Shown here: positions 10,480-22,900 of the stretch, in pieces
Layout: every line of letters starts with the position of its first letter
How positions within the stretch are numbered: the first letter of the stretch is position 1
DNA from: Agapetus fuscipes
Lineage: Eukaryota > Arthropoda > Insecta > Trichoptera > Glossosomatidae
Reading direction: 5' to 3'
Length of the DNA stretch: 64,000 nt
NCBI GenBank assembly: GCA_951799405.1
Contig: OX637350.1
Location: forward strand, 4,387,852 to 4,451,851
Made by a program: the position numbers and the translations under genes
Notes under the pieces: model-generated
Told to the model about the DNA's origin: nothing
Databases searched by the model: none
The model's input: only the letters and a program-made list of their open reading frames with translations

Positions 10480-13070
10480 TACATAAACGCATGACCTTAC
10501 GACAGTTTTTTCGCGAAGATAATAACACGTTCCATGCACATAATGAGTGTGTAGGTGTCATATTGTTCCTATAAGAATACACGAGAGGGTATTTATTGCA
10601 GCACAAGCGTACCGCGTCTCGCAATTGAGACGTACCCACAAGACGGCACACCGCCATTATTATGGCTACAGAGAGCCATTGTCATTAAAGTAATTGTTCT
10701 GGATCGTTTGCCTACTTAGAATTCAGAATGATTTTCATGCGAGGGATCGCCCGTGGGCGCAGCATCCCGCAACCAGCAAACGGCTTCAAGCACTCTCACA
10801 CATCGCAGCTATAAAGCAACGCAAATAAATTGACGTTCGACATCAGGAGAAAGATCGGGTTCATAAAACACGCGGCCGCTTTCCCTTCTCGAGACAACAT
10901 CCAGCTCGCTTTGAATAGGCCATAAACCACACATTCGTGCGATTCCGTCTATATTTGGCCCGTTTGCTTGCATGTGCCGCTAAACTATCTAAGACCGCTA
11001 CTGAAACATTGGCCGACGTCATCGAACCGGTTCCCGGTCATTACAACCTTTTCACATGCTCCGGTTTCGGCTATCCGGTTGCTTCTTCCCAGTCGCGAAG
11101 TGTCTGGACTCGCCGGGCAAACAAGCTAACATACGACTCTTCTAAGACAGACCGAATCGTTTGTAAATTAGACTTGTGTGCAGCTAGTATCCACAAGAAT
11201 GGCTACAAATCTGATGAAAGAGTCACTAAAGAACACATACTCCGAAGAGATCATCAGAAGTTTACTATCTGGTTTTCTATTTTTACATCTGAAACATAAA
11301 AAACGTCAAAAAATATGTAAAACATATTCGATTTCATGAAAAGAAATAATCTCGTCGTACCTATGGTCCAATAAAGGACGACGAAAGAGATTCAATTCCA
11401 AACTTTTGGGCTCATCAATACAGATGTGGCATTTTGGTAATAGGGACACAAACTATTGTATCTTGGAAAAGTAGAGTTCTGGTGTAAGACTTAGAAGGAT
11501 GTGCAAAAGTGTAAAGAATTAGAGCAACGTAGCAGACTGCCGTGACAAAGTTGACAGAAATTGATGCAGAAATCTAGGCCGTATATTTTGTCACACTAAG
11601 AATGATGTTGATGATGACAGATCATACTCAGAACGGCAACATTTACTATTTGTTACCAGCAACACGGCAAGAAATCGCACACCGACACGCCAAGGCAAAA
11701 AGTCAATGAAAAACACCGACGACCGTGAAATTTATTGGGAGAAACCGGCAATGGGTCTGACCGAATTGAGAGATTCCTCACACAGTTGCTGTATGTTTCT
11801 AGTATGAAATTACTAGAGACGCGTCCGTCGAGGCAATCGCAATTATGATTCGCATGAATGGGTGGACCGTTACTCGGAGAAGAAGCAAGGCAAGACGGGT
11901 GTGGCCTGGAAGAGGTGCAGCAGTTGCAATGGGGACGTCTAACGTTACCAGCGCCTCACATCGCCTTTACAAGTCAATGTCCAGGAATTGGATACGTCAT
12001 AAACGTACCACCACACATTTTGTATCGACTACGGATGCTAAAATCTTCATCTTGTTTAGGATAGAGAAGCATACTATCGAAAAGTGTTCATGTGAAAACA
12101 TGCTATTCTGATTTATAGGGCGGAAAAACATGACAATTCATTTTGTTTTCAGAAAAAAATACACGAATAAAGAAGTTAAATCATCAATGGTACGGAAATC
12201 CGGGACAGGTTTTGGCATCATTGATCAGCCAAGTCAACAGATAAATCATGCTTCCTAAAACCCTTTAAAGCAGCGTGTTAACAAATGGTGTTTTGTCATT
12301 ATGACTCCCAAATATTGTCTCAAATGTTCTTCTCAGCAAATTGTTATTTTTTGATCGGATGAAGGTTTTTCTACCTTCAGGACACCCTTACAAGTCTTGG
12401 CAGACCATAATATGACTATAAGGTTTAAAACCAAGATAAAATCCGTAAGTAAATAAACCTCAAAACCGATTCTTTATGTTTGCTGAAATTATCACGTTAG
12501 CCTTGAAGAAGTCATGGCAGGGTTTCATTCCATGGCACAAAGGATGAAATACACATTGTTTCTGGTGCTAAAGTTTCGTGCATTGCCTGAATATCCCAGG
12601 GTAAAAGCGCTTCGCTGCGTCTGCTCTCCCATCTCCAGAGAGGAGCCCGGACATAGAAGTGGTCACAGCCTCGCTCACGACCATAACTCAATAACTGGAA
12701 ACCACCACATTACTCACGTGTAAGCTGCACATGACAAACAAATCCATTTCCACGATACAGCATCGATAAATAAATGATGCACGATGTCCTAGTCGATCGG
12801 ACATTTTTGTAGCGAATGCAATTCAACAACAAACGTCTGTTTTGCATGTCGGGTAAATTGATCTTTGTTTATTTAAACACGTGTGGTTACAAACTACACG
12901 AAGCCGTAAGTGGTGACGCCTTTATCAAACAGTGAAAAGATGCGGACTGAGATGATGACGATTATGTGAATGTATAACCGCAAGAAGGGTCTTTTTCATT
13001 AGATTTGTAAAACCAAAAATCAAGCCCAAACCTTCTATTTTATATTATGGAAAACAGACTTTAAACCGGA
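10480..13070. other. Region without recognisable gene or repeat
   Basis: This 2.6-kb stretch is less AT-rich than its surroundings and matches none of the window's repeat families by eye. The longest open frame (10937-11299, +, 120 codons) starts MRFRLYLARLLACAAKLSKT. It shows no domain I recognise, no flanking splice-site support and no codon pattern that persuades me. It could hold exons of an upstream gene, a noncoding RNA or plain intergenic DNA. Confidence 0.4.
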
Positions 13071-13084
13071 TTGAAAATCAAAAC

Positions 13085-13310
13085 CTTTTTTTAGATAAAG
13101 ACACCTTCAAAATGTGACTTATAAGCTCTTTTATTTTTATACTTCCTGCAACACTTTTTCGTTGGGTTTGCTTTCGACCAATGATGTCTTGCTTATCTGT
13201 CTCCAAGTCTACACCTCGAATGCCTCTAAGCGGTTCCTTTCGTATTGGTGAGGTTTCGCAGCCATACAGAGAATAAGTAAAACATGAGTTGTACAATAGA
13301 AAAACAGTTA
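13085..13310 (-). mobile_element. LINE RT C-terminal fragment
   Basis: Minus frame reads FLLYNSCFTYSLYGCETSPI, then RKEPLRGIRGVDLETDK and IGRKQTQRKSVAGSIKIKEL. SLYGCETS corresponds to the (V/L)LYG-E-W block after the RT domain of many LINEs. Only the tail remains. Confidence 0.55.
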
Positions 13311-13574
13311 TTTCCGTATCAGAGCAGATTCCATTGAATCCTCTCGGCCTTCGAGCGAGCAAATAAAGCGGAACACCATTGATGAGGATAGCTGATATGG
13401 TATCACATAGATGGAAACATTCAGATGGTGAAAGGAACAGGTTCCTCGCTCGGCAGACTTGTCGGGGCCAAGGTTCGTGTCAAGCACGACATCTGCGATA
13501 GTCATCCGCTTTAAGAAGTCCCAGGATACTGGCTGAAGATGTCTTCTACCCCAAGATCCAAGTAAGTATTGTTC

Positions 13575-13985
13575 GACTTGAGCTTCTGCAACGCTGCCTA
13601 TCCTTTGAATTCATTCATATCCATCACCTTTTTCATACATTTCTTCTTTTACATTTACTTCGTACATCCCATTCTTTCTCAAGCTTTTCAATCTGATCCC
13701 TCCATACTTTCTTTTCTCGGTCGTCCCTTACCTCTTTTTCCTTTCACACTTCCTCTGTACATACTTTGTCAGTCTATCATCATTCATTCTTTCTACATGC
13801 CCAAACCATCTCATCACATTATTTTGTACCTTAGCTTTGACATCCCTCTTTCAAGTTACATTTTTCCTTTACCCATTCATTCTTAATTCTATCCTTTAGA
13901 GTTTTCCCTGCCATGCTTCTCAAATGCTTCATTTCCACCGTACATACTTCACTTATTTCACTATCAGGGTTTACCAAAAAATATG
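13575..13985 (-). mobile_element. LINE ORF2 C-terminus (MRWFGHVER-type)
   Basis: Minus-strand pieces read NNVMRWFGHVERMNDDRLTK, YVQRKCERKK and a lysine-rich tail. The order matches 9540-10015, with several stops and frameshifts. Confidence 0.75.
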
Positions 13986-14024
13986 GAAGCTAAAACAGCG
14001 TCTTATTAAAGAGAAGTAAATATG

Positions 14025-14200
14025 AGGATGAGTATTTGGTGAGCGCCATTTTTGTTTAAATCACACTTCAATAGTTCTGCGAGCTTGGTCGCCATTTCAA
14101 AAAATATCAATTCTTAAGTAAGACTCATTTTCTGTAAGGCTGGATGGACCTTTGGTGACCAGTCCTTGGTAAAGGCATATGAATTTTTCAATCCTTTAAT
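14025..14200 (-). mobile_element. SINE-A body and tail, no head
   Basis: Contains TATTTGGTGAGCGCC, TGCGAGCTTGGTCG, CTGTAAGGCTGGATGGACC and ATGAATTTTTCAA. The tRNA-like head is missing: the copy is cut where it should begin. Confidence 0.75.
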
Positions 14201-14664
14201 TTTCAAGTACATTTTTTGACACTTCTTTTAAAAGAAAGTAACAATATTAAAGCATAACATGTACTGCCAACTAGGTAAGAGAATTTCACAATATTTTTAT
14301 ATGACGTCATAAATTAATTGACATATTTTGTCACAGTTACCATCAACTGCACGTGTATTGTACGCATCAACACATTATTATGTATTAAATTAATTATTAT
14401 GTACCTACTAACCTAGCACTAATAATTTTCATGTTTTGTCAAAGATAAAAAAAAATACAAGTCGTGTTATTCGCGTAAAATTAGCAATAAACCTCATATG
14501 TGTGACGTGCGGGTACTATTAAATATTTTTACAACTAAATATGGACTACTTACTTTCTTTAATTTTCCATAAATAAATCACTTTACAATAACATAAGTGA
14601 GTGCCTACGAGCATTTTACAGGTGCTTAATTTTTGTATGAAAATATTAACTTGGTCCATAATCC

Positions 14665-14890
14665 ATATAATCTAAGTTGCAATGATTAATCAACATTCAA
14701 CATTCAGATTTAGAGCACGGCGTACACAAAGTACACATGCTGCATGTGTTCCTACAATATAATCAAAATCTCAGAACCTAAGCCCTGCAGCTTCTGTTGC
14801 CTTCCCCCTGAAAAAGGGGTGGCATTGGCAAAAATATTTCTAATTTTAACGAAATGGGAGGTCAACTTCATAACAACCTCTTAGTCGATC
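14665..14890 (-). repeat. R1 retroposon, diverged copy
   Basis: Reads ATAATCTAAGTTGCAATGAT, CCCTGAAAAAGGGGTGGCAT and GGGAGGTCAACTTCATAACA. All landmarks of R1 are in order but divergence is high, so this is an old copy. Confidence 0.7.
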
Positions 14891-15432
14891 CACCTAAAAG
14901 GTACTACAATGGTAAACGTTGTTTCTTTTATTTTTGACGATTTTTAAAAATGTCAGTATGGATTTTTTGTCGGGGCAATATTTTGAAAATCTGGCGAATT
15001 ACTAATTTAGTGTGGTTCTTAGAAAGGTGATGACACACTCAATGTTTTTTTAAAAGTGAATCATATCACACGCGTGAAAAATTATTATCCACGTTGATCT
15101 GTTGAGTATTTACGTACGAACTTAGAATATTGTCATCAACAGGAAGAAACAAAAATAAATATTATGTCTAAACCGGTATGTATACACTTTCCAAGTAGGC
15201 AAATATTATTTGCAATAAGCACCTAATAACGTCGTCTGAATAACAATAATGTTAATCAAACTTATTAATTCCGATATTATTATTCTATCCAAATAATCTT
15301 TCAACGCTGTGAACTCCACATTGGATTTTTTGGAATGCGTATAGTTTTGTAATCAGGCAGGTAGGTACAAGGTAGGTAAGAAATACCTACAACCCTAGCG
15401 TGACCTTGAAACGTGGGCGGGTAATTTGAAAC

Positions 15433-15632
15433 NNNNNNNNNNNNNNNNNNNNNNNNNNNNNNNNNNNNNNNNNNNNNNNNNNNNNNNNNNNNNNNNNNNN
15501 NNNNNNNNNNNNNNNNNNNNNNNNNNNNNNNNNNNNNNNNNNNNNNNNNNNNNNNNNNNNNNNNNNNNNNNNNNNNNNNNNNNNNNNNNNNNNNNNNNNN
15601 NNNNNNNNNNNNNNNNNNNNNNNNNNNNNNNN
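15433..15632. other. Assembly gap of 200 N
   Basis: Exactly 200 consecutive N. The round length suggests a scaffold gap of nominal size. Open frames drawn across it are meaningless. Confidence 0.99.
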
Positions 15633-15899
15633 CGTCCGCACACCCATTTTACATCTGATGAATCTGATAGAAAACTTTGAAACGGTAGTAAAACAACTTG
15701 GCTCTTGTTCACCTGTATAGGTATATGTACACATACCACGAGACACTTTCGTCTCTCTCGCTCACTCTCATGGCAGAGTTATAGCACTGTTTCGGTCACA
15801 CCTCATGCCTACCAGTGATTACATTGCTAGGATGGTGTACTGGCATCTAGCGGTCATACAAAATAACTGTTCAAAAAGTTCTCAACAAGCAATGAAAAA

Positions 15900-16740
15900 C
15901 AAATAAAATCTCAACTAGGGTATTTGCAATAATGAGGAATTTGACAAACAGTGTATAATTCAGAAATACAAAATATAATAAGTAATGAATTGTTTTTGGG
16001 TTTCCATGAAAGTGTTAGTGAAAGTTTACAACTTTAGTTGTATTATAATAAGTAACTTTGTTATAAAAACAAATATTATATAAAATTCAAGAAGTTTTGT
16101 AATAAGCAAATAAAAAAGGTATTTGAATCGATAAGACAAAAAAAATGTGATTTTTTCCTGCCCTCACATTATTACTGTTACTTTCGGATCACACTATAAT
16201 TTTATTATTTAAGCCTACCCGTATTGATATTTTTTATTTTATAAAATACTGGCAACATAAACTGTGAGCTCATTTGTTTCACCTTGAATATTTTATTAAT
16301 TAAAAGCTCTGTATACAACAGAAATATTTCGGTCAATCTTTCGTTCAATTCGATTTTGATTTGTTCTCAAATGCATTTTATGTACAGTTTATAGGCTCAC
16401 ATGACATCGGCAGCGCTGTTCCCTCGCAAATTGCCCGACATTAGTTTGATTTCCTGTGCCGGCGTTTCCAATCTTGTGTTAGCCGGCTGTCGCGAATGTA
16501 TTGACCTATTGTTTCAATGAATACTTCGCATTGTCAAAACGCCAAATTTATTATGGTCATATTGTGAAAAAAAGTGCGTGTGACACTCCATGTAAATTAA
16601 TTAAAAAGAATTAGTGGTCCAAGTGCTCCTGATTAAATGTTAATTGCATGAATTCTTAGACTGCCAAAAAAGGGTATCGTAAAAACAAATTTGGGGTTAG
16701 GCGTGGCATTAATTTAATCTTCATAACGGTTCTTCAATTG
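15900..16740. other. Upstream region of the acyl-CoA oxidase gene
   Basis: AT-rich sequence with no recognised repeat. It should contain the oxidase promoter and 5' UTR, possibly a noncoding first exon, but I cannot point to a TATA box or initiator with confidence. Confidence 0.35.
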
Positions 16741-16748
16741 CTGACAAC

Positions 16749-16916
16749 ATGTCTGGTGAAATCTACAGTGAAGACTTGTCTTCGTACTCCAGGGAAGAAA
16801 CTGACTTCATCCCTGATCTGCCGACAGGCCCATTGGACCATTACAGAAAACAAGCTTCGTTCGATTGGAAATCGTTACGCCTTGTATTTGAGGACGCAAA
16901 ACTACTCAAGATCAAG
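16749..16916 (+). CDS. ACOX3: Acyl-CoA oxidase exon 1 (residues 1-56)
   Basis: Begins [20 protein letters not shown] and ends LLKIK. Donor GTCTGT follows at phase 0. There is no hydrophobic signal peptide, as expected for a matrix peroxisomal protein imported by PTS1. Confidence 0.9.
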
Positions 16917-19900
16917 GTCTGTCGTAACTCTTTGCTATGAATGCCATTGTTGTTTTTAATTGTTTTAACAATTGACTGATTTTATATATTTTTTAGTATA
17001 AAATCTGGGACACCTTGGAGGCAGATCCGCTCTTTGCCCACAGCCCTGTGACTTTATCGGTTGACGAGCAGAAACGCAGAACAGCTTTACAAATTGACAA
17101 AATCAACAAATACCATTTTCTGCCCGCTAGCATTGTGAACGCTGACTACAAAACCAAGGTATGAACAAAATGAAGTCGGTACAAAAAAGTCAGGAAAAAA
17201 TTGTGATGACACCCGGCGGGGATACTAAATAAATAGCTAAACAACATGTTGTCATGAAGTCTACATATTGGACGTAGACAAAAAAATTGGGATGTCACAT
17301 GTCCAGGTTGCTAGGCTTGAGGCTAACTAACATTTTGTTTTTGCTTTCTAAGGACCTTATTTACATAGGCGGGTGACATTTTCCTGCCGAGAATTTTTTA
17401 AATTTACAACGTCCATTTTGAAAACTTTGGGTGCCGAAGGCTTTTCATTCTTAACGTAAGAGAAATTTGAAGTTTGGAATTTTTTTCTGACTCCATTAAA
17501 GATTACATTTTATGCTAAAATCAATTATATACCAATTTATAATCAATTCAAAAGTTAATTAAACCCTGTTATTGATAATTTTGAGTATCAAATTGTGTGT
17601 GCAATGGATTAGGGAATGCAATCTTGCAGCAAAATCGCAATCTAATCTTGCGAGATCTTGGTACTTGCAAGATCTAGCATTTAGTGGCCATATGGTTATA
17701 TTTTTTATGCTAAAAAGTGACATTTTCCTTTAGGTAGATGAAAAAGTATATAAAAAAAACTTTTATTTTGTTTTTTTTTATTAGAATCAGAAATACAAGC
17801 TAATCAGAATCATTGACTATCATTGAATATGTTTATCAGTTAACTCACGGCACGGATTTAAAAAAAAAACTCCTCAATAAGCATAGAGTGTCAATCGTGG
17901 CATCCGATAATCTGCTTCTTGCGTGGGACACTAAGTAGCCTGATAAAGAAAATGCCTTCTTTGATTCCTCGCTCGTCGGCACTATTGTCACCAGACTATC
18001 ATAGGCATAAGTACTGCAAATATCTTCCTCTTGATCCGCCATATTCAATGAGGTGCATTGCTTTATTGATGATAGATTCTAGGGTCGATATTGAAGTGTA
18101 CATTGGAACCGGAGTAGAGCGTTTACAAGATTTCAGGGTATTTTCCAACTCTTCCTGAAGTGATTGGTTAAAGAGCTGCCGCTGTGCTTGAAGCTGCAAG
18201 TTTTTAGCAGCGACTGGCACGTCGTCATCTTCATTGAGTTGTATTACCGCAGAAGTAGATTGGGTAGGTGTAGGAGCAAGAGAGGCAACACCAACAGCAT
18301 TGCGTCCACCCGCGTCGTCACTTGACGGCTGATAACACACGTGGCGCGCTGTCGCTTGATTTCGAAAATCTTGCAAAATCTCGCACTGTTTTCGATGCGA
18401 GATTGATCTTTCAAGATTTATGCGAGATCTCGGTATTTCAAGATCTCTATACCGAGATTGCATTCTCTACAATGGACCTTCACTGTGTGAACCACCTAAC
18501 CCTTAAAAATACAATTAAATTTATTACACTTGGTCTTCTTTTTCTTGTAGTACAATTTCAATCAAAGATCCGGGATTATCATGGCTATTGGACCTTGGAT
18601 ACGGCTCGAAACAGGGACTTGGTGCTTTTGTTGAATAATTGTCACACGTTTTTCAGCCACAATGTCCTACGGCATCCCTGAGATGTGTAAATTTGTCTAG
18701 TAAAGGAAAATATTCTGATGATTTTTTTCCACTTGCAGACTAGACATGTGATGTCTGTGAACGAAGCTGTCAATTCCTTGAACCCAAATGTGTCTGTTAA
18801 AATGGCCATCGGCATCCATTTGTTCACCAACACTCTCTTGTCCCTTGGAACGGAACGTCATTTACACATTTACAAAGCCTCATGGAACCGACAGGTAAGT
18901 CCATATTATTGATTATCAAATCTAAAATTTTTATTTTGTTTATCAAATCATAAGATGCATATTTTTAAGTGCCAATTCCTACTTTCTTTTACAAGTTCGC
19001 AAGTCTTACGCCAACTATTTCATCGGAAGTATTTTTTTTTAACTGAAAGCAGCAAGTTGTCATTCCTCATGAAGATGTAGTAAATCTTCTTAGGGGCCGT
19101 CCATAAATTACGTCATCGATTTTGGCCTATTTTCGACTCCTCCCCCCTTACAATCATCCTATAGTCATTATCTAATGACCCCCCCCCCCTCTTGTTGTAA
19201 TAATGGATGAGCTTAATAATTAATAATGTTATATTACTTTCATAATATTTTGTATATTTTGTAAAAATTGTTTTTTACAAGAACGACGTCACTTTTGGTA
19301 CTCGTACATCATTTGCCATCATCCGCAGACCAGACTCCCCCCACTAAATGCGAATGACGTAATATATGGACAGCCCCTTAGGAGGAAAAATAAAACAAAA
19401 TCATGTCTCGCACTTGTGTATTTGAATCCATGTTTACTCAGAAGATTATCTATAGAGTACAGCATGAAGCAGAGTGTAACTGTATCCAGCCACCATTCTG
19501 CTATGAGTACTGATACCTCCGCAAATGCATTCTCTTCTCTTTCCACCACTCCTGAGATTCCAGTCATTTGCAATCTTCTTTATTTTATTGATCCATTAGT
19601 TTCTATGTTGTCCCCTTCCTCGTTTATCTTAGATATTTCTTTTGTTATCATCATGCGCATGGGGCTGACAATCCCTGTCGCCAGATTGCTGGAGTGTCAA
19701 ATGGCCCCTGCAAAGTTGCCAAAGCCTTTGCCAGGTGCAGTGGAAAAACCAGTATCACCTGGTAAAAGCAGAAGTTAGAAAGGAGACATCTTCTAAAGGC
19801 AGTGCCTTGTTGTGTCAGCCATCTGTCTCTGTTGTTTGTCATCGTCTTGATCTGCTTATAGGATACATTGATGAGCCTCTTCATATCCTGGAAGTATAAA

Positions 19901-22900
19901 GATTTTGGGCGGCATTTTGTTTGTCTACCCCAAAAATTTTCCTGCCAAGATGTTGCTAAGAATGTAGTGTCCTATTAGTTTGGTCTTCTTCTTCTAAATA
20001 TGACTTATAAACTCTCTTCTTTCTTTTACCTCCTTTTGTCGGACTTTCTTTCAACCCACCATGTCTTGGTCATCTTCCTCCTAACCCACAACTCCATTGA
20101 AGCATTTGTACTATGTGTTAATTAAAAAGAATTGTATATTTCAGGTTTTATCATCGTTAGCATTGACTGAGGTAGCCCACGGTAGCAACACCAAAGCAAT
20201 AAGAACGACTGCTACCTATGATCCTAGTACGCAGGAATTTGTCATCAACACTCCTGACTTTGAGGCAGCCAAATGTTGGGTCGGAAATCTAGGTATTGGT
20301 GTAAATTATGTATTTGATTTCATGTCAGAAAATATGAAAAACAATGTTCAAAACTGTTTGATTCAAACCGTTTCTGTTTTACTTCAAACATAGGAGTCAA
20401 ATTTCCACATCGTTGTCTGCTAGGCCATAGCGCCGAAATAATGATTTTTCTGTTAATTTGTTTTTTTTTCATTACACATTCATTTCTCAGGCAGACATGA
20501 TTCACAAAAAATCCAGCATTTTGCAATGTTTGAATGCTTGGATCACACATTTTTCTCAGTAAAAATTGTGCTGATAGCAACAGTTATTGGTAATTGGTGT
20601 TAAGTCATTTATAATCTATATAGTTTTATCAAAGAAAATCTCATTATCTTGAAGGTTTAAGTTGATTGGCATTACGAAGAGTAATACTTTCTGTGCACCT
20701 TGTAACTTTTTTTCCTGTAATAACATCGTACCGGAAAAATGTGACTAATTAAAAAAAATTATATCGAATGCCATTAAAAAAAATATCACCTTACAAAATA
20801 CAATCAATAAAATTAAAAAATGAATTACAAGAACTATATTCTGGTACATAAAAGTACGAACATGTCATATGCAAGCTCATACTTCATGGAACTTTTTTTC
20901 TCCTCATGCATGAAATAAAAGAAGTATGTAAGAACAGAAAAAATGTCTGTTGATCTATAATGTTGGCGGCTAGGGCTAAGGTTTTTAAATTAGAATTTTG
21001 TATTTGTTTTGGTATTTATATGGATTATTTGTTGATTGTAAAAATGTAATTTATTGTCTATGTTCCTTAACTGATAGGTTGGTATGCGGCTGACCACCCA
21101 TGCTGTAGAAAATGGTTCACTTAGCCAATTTCACCCCTGTTTCAGGGAAGGTCGGCAAGAGTTGCAGGGTATATGTTCATTTGAGATTTGGGTTTTATGT
21201 TGTAGGTTCACATGCGGCATGTGCAAGCGCGAACTTAAACGTGTCTACTTGTGAGAATGCATAAAATGTGAAACCCAATATTACATATCTTTGCAACTTA
21301 CATTAGATGCACATTGTTTTTTTTTTGATAATCTGAGAATCTAATCACCCATGTCACCCCTGTTTCAGGGAATGTCGGCAAGAGTTGCAGGGCTAAAGTA
21401 CATTTGAGATTGGGTCTTTCATATTGTACGTCCACATGTGGCATGTTTAAGCACAAACTTATACGTATCTGCTTGTGGGAATGCATTTAATATGAATCTC
21501 AAATGATACATATCTTTGCAGCTTAGATTTAGATTTAGATTTAATCCATTTTGTTCTTAATTAGGTACTTAATTTTTTTAACGTCTTTATCGAGGTTTCT
21601 CCGCTGGCAGATAAATACTCATTTTTTACAATGGCTGAAAGTAAAGGCACCTTTAAACTGTGAGAATGTGCAATAGATGATAAATATCCTGAGTGCTAGT
21701 CTGCCCACGTCAACAAATTTCAGTTCTTAGGCATTTTTATCATATTTTCCCCATTTCTGTACCTTGATCTGCAAACTACGTATGTATATTAATTTTTTGT
21801 TTTTGTTTTGAAAAAAACACAGTTACAGGAAAAATTACACATATACCTTGACTTATAGGTTGGTATGAGGCTGACCACCCATGCTGTAAAAAATGGTTCA
21901 CTTTGCCAATGTCACCCCTGTTTCAGGGAAGGTCGGCAAAAGTTGTGGGGCTTATGTTCATTTGAGGTTTGGATTTTATTTGTAAGTACGCATTCAGCAT
22001 TTGTAAGCGCGAACTACACGTGTTGGTTTGTGGACGTCATCTGAGAGCTTTAAATAAATATATCCTTGCAACTTAGATTATAGATTATTATAGATAGATA
22101 GACGGTGGAAAAAAACAGTAAGTTTGCCATTGATTGATTTTTTTTAAATCAAGATAATGCATATCGACGGTCAAAAGGATATAGGGCATAAGCGACAAAA
22201 ACAAAATTGTTCAGGAGAGCAGTTTATAAAGTTTGAGATTGCAGAAAAATGAGCATAACTTTTTTATTTTTTATCTTATCCTTAAAATCAAAACAGCTCT
22301 AGAATTAAAGAAATTTATTGGCATTTCTTTTAATGTAATTTTACATTGTTTTACGAGGTTTTATGTTAATTGTTTATGTTACCAGTTGCTGTAAGGCTGG
22401 ATGAACCTTTGGTTACCGGTATTTGGTAAAGGTGTATGAATTTTTCTACCCAGCAAAGAGCATATTTGAAAATTTAAATGGTATATTTTTTTTGCTCTAC
22501 CGAGATTCCAACTCGCAACCTTCCATTTCCGTGTCAGAAGCATTAACACTGGACTAGGGACTGGAAAAGATAAGATGTGTTGGAGCGCGTAGAAGGGAGG
22601 GGACATTTCAAATTAATTTTATTCGAATTCTTTATTTATTTGGTAAATCAATTACATTTTTCAGGAAAAACCTGTACTTTATCGTTGGTGTTTGCTCAGC
22701 TGTACACCGCTGATGGAACCTGCCATGGTCTCCATGCATTTGTGGTCCCAGTGAGAGACCCCAGCACCCTCGTTCCTTACCCAGGCATCATTGTTGGAGA
22801 CATCGGGGAGAAGATTGGACTCAACGGAATCGACAATGGGTTTGTGCGTTTTTCGCTCGATGTTTCTGTATAAACCCTTTTTGTTTCTGTGATAATTCTT

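Noticed and set aside
10937..11299. 120-codon open frame as a gene
   Set aside because: No recognisable domain, no splice context, no homology I can recall; length is within chance for this less AT-rich island.
15387..15746. Open frames around 15.4-15.7 kb
   Set aside because: They run through the 200-N gap and have no real sequence in the middle.
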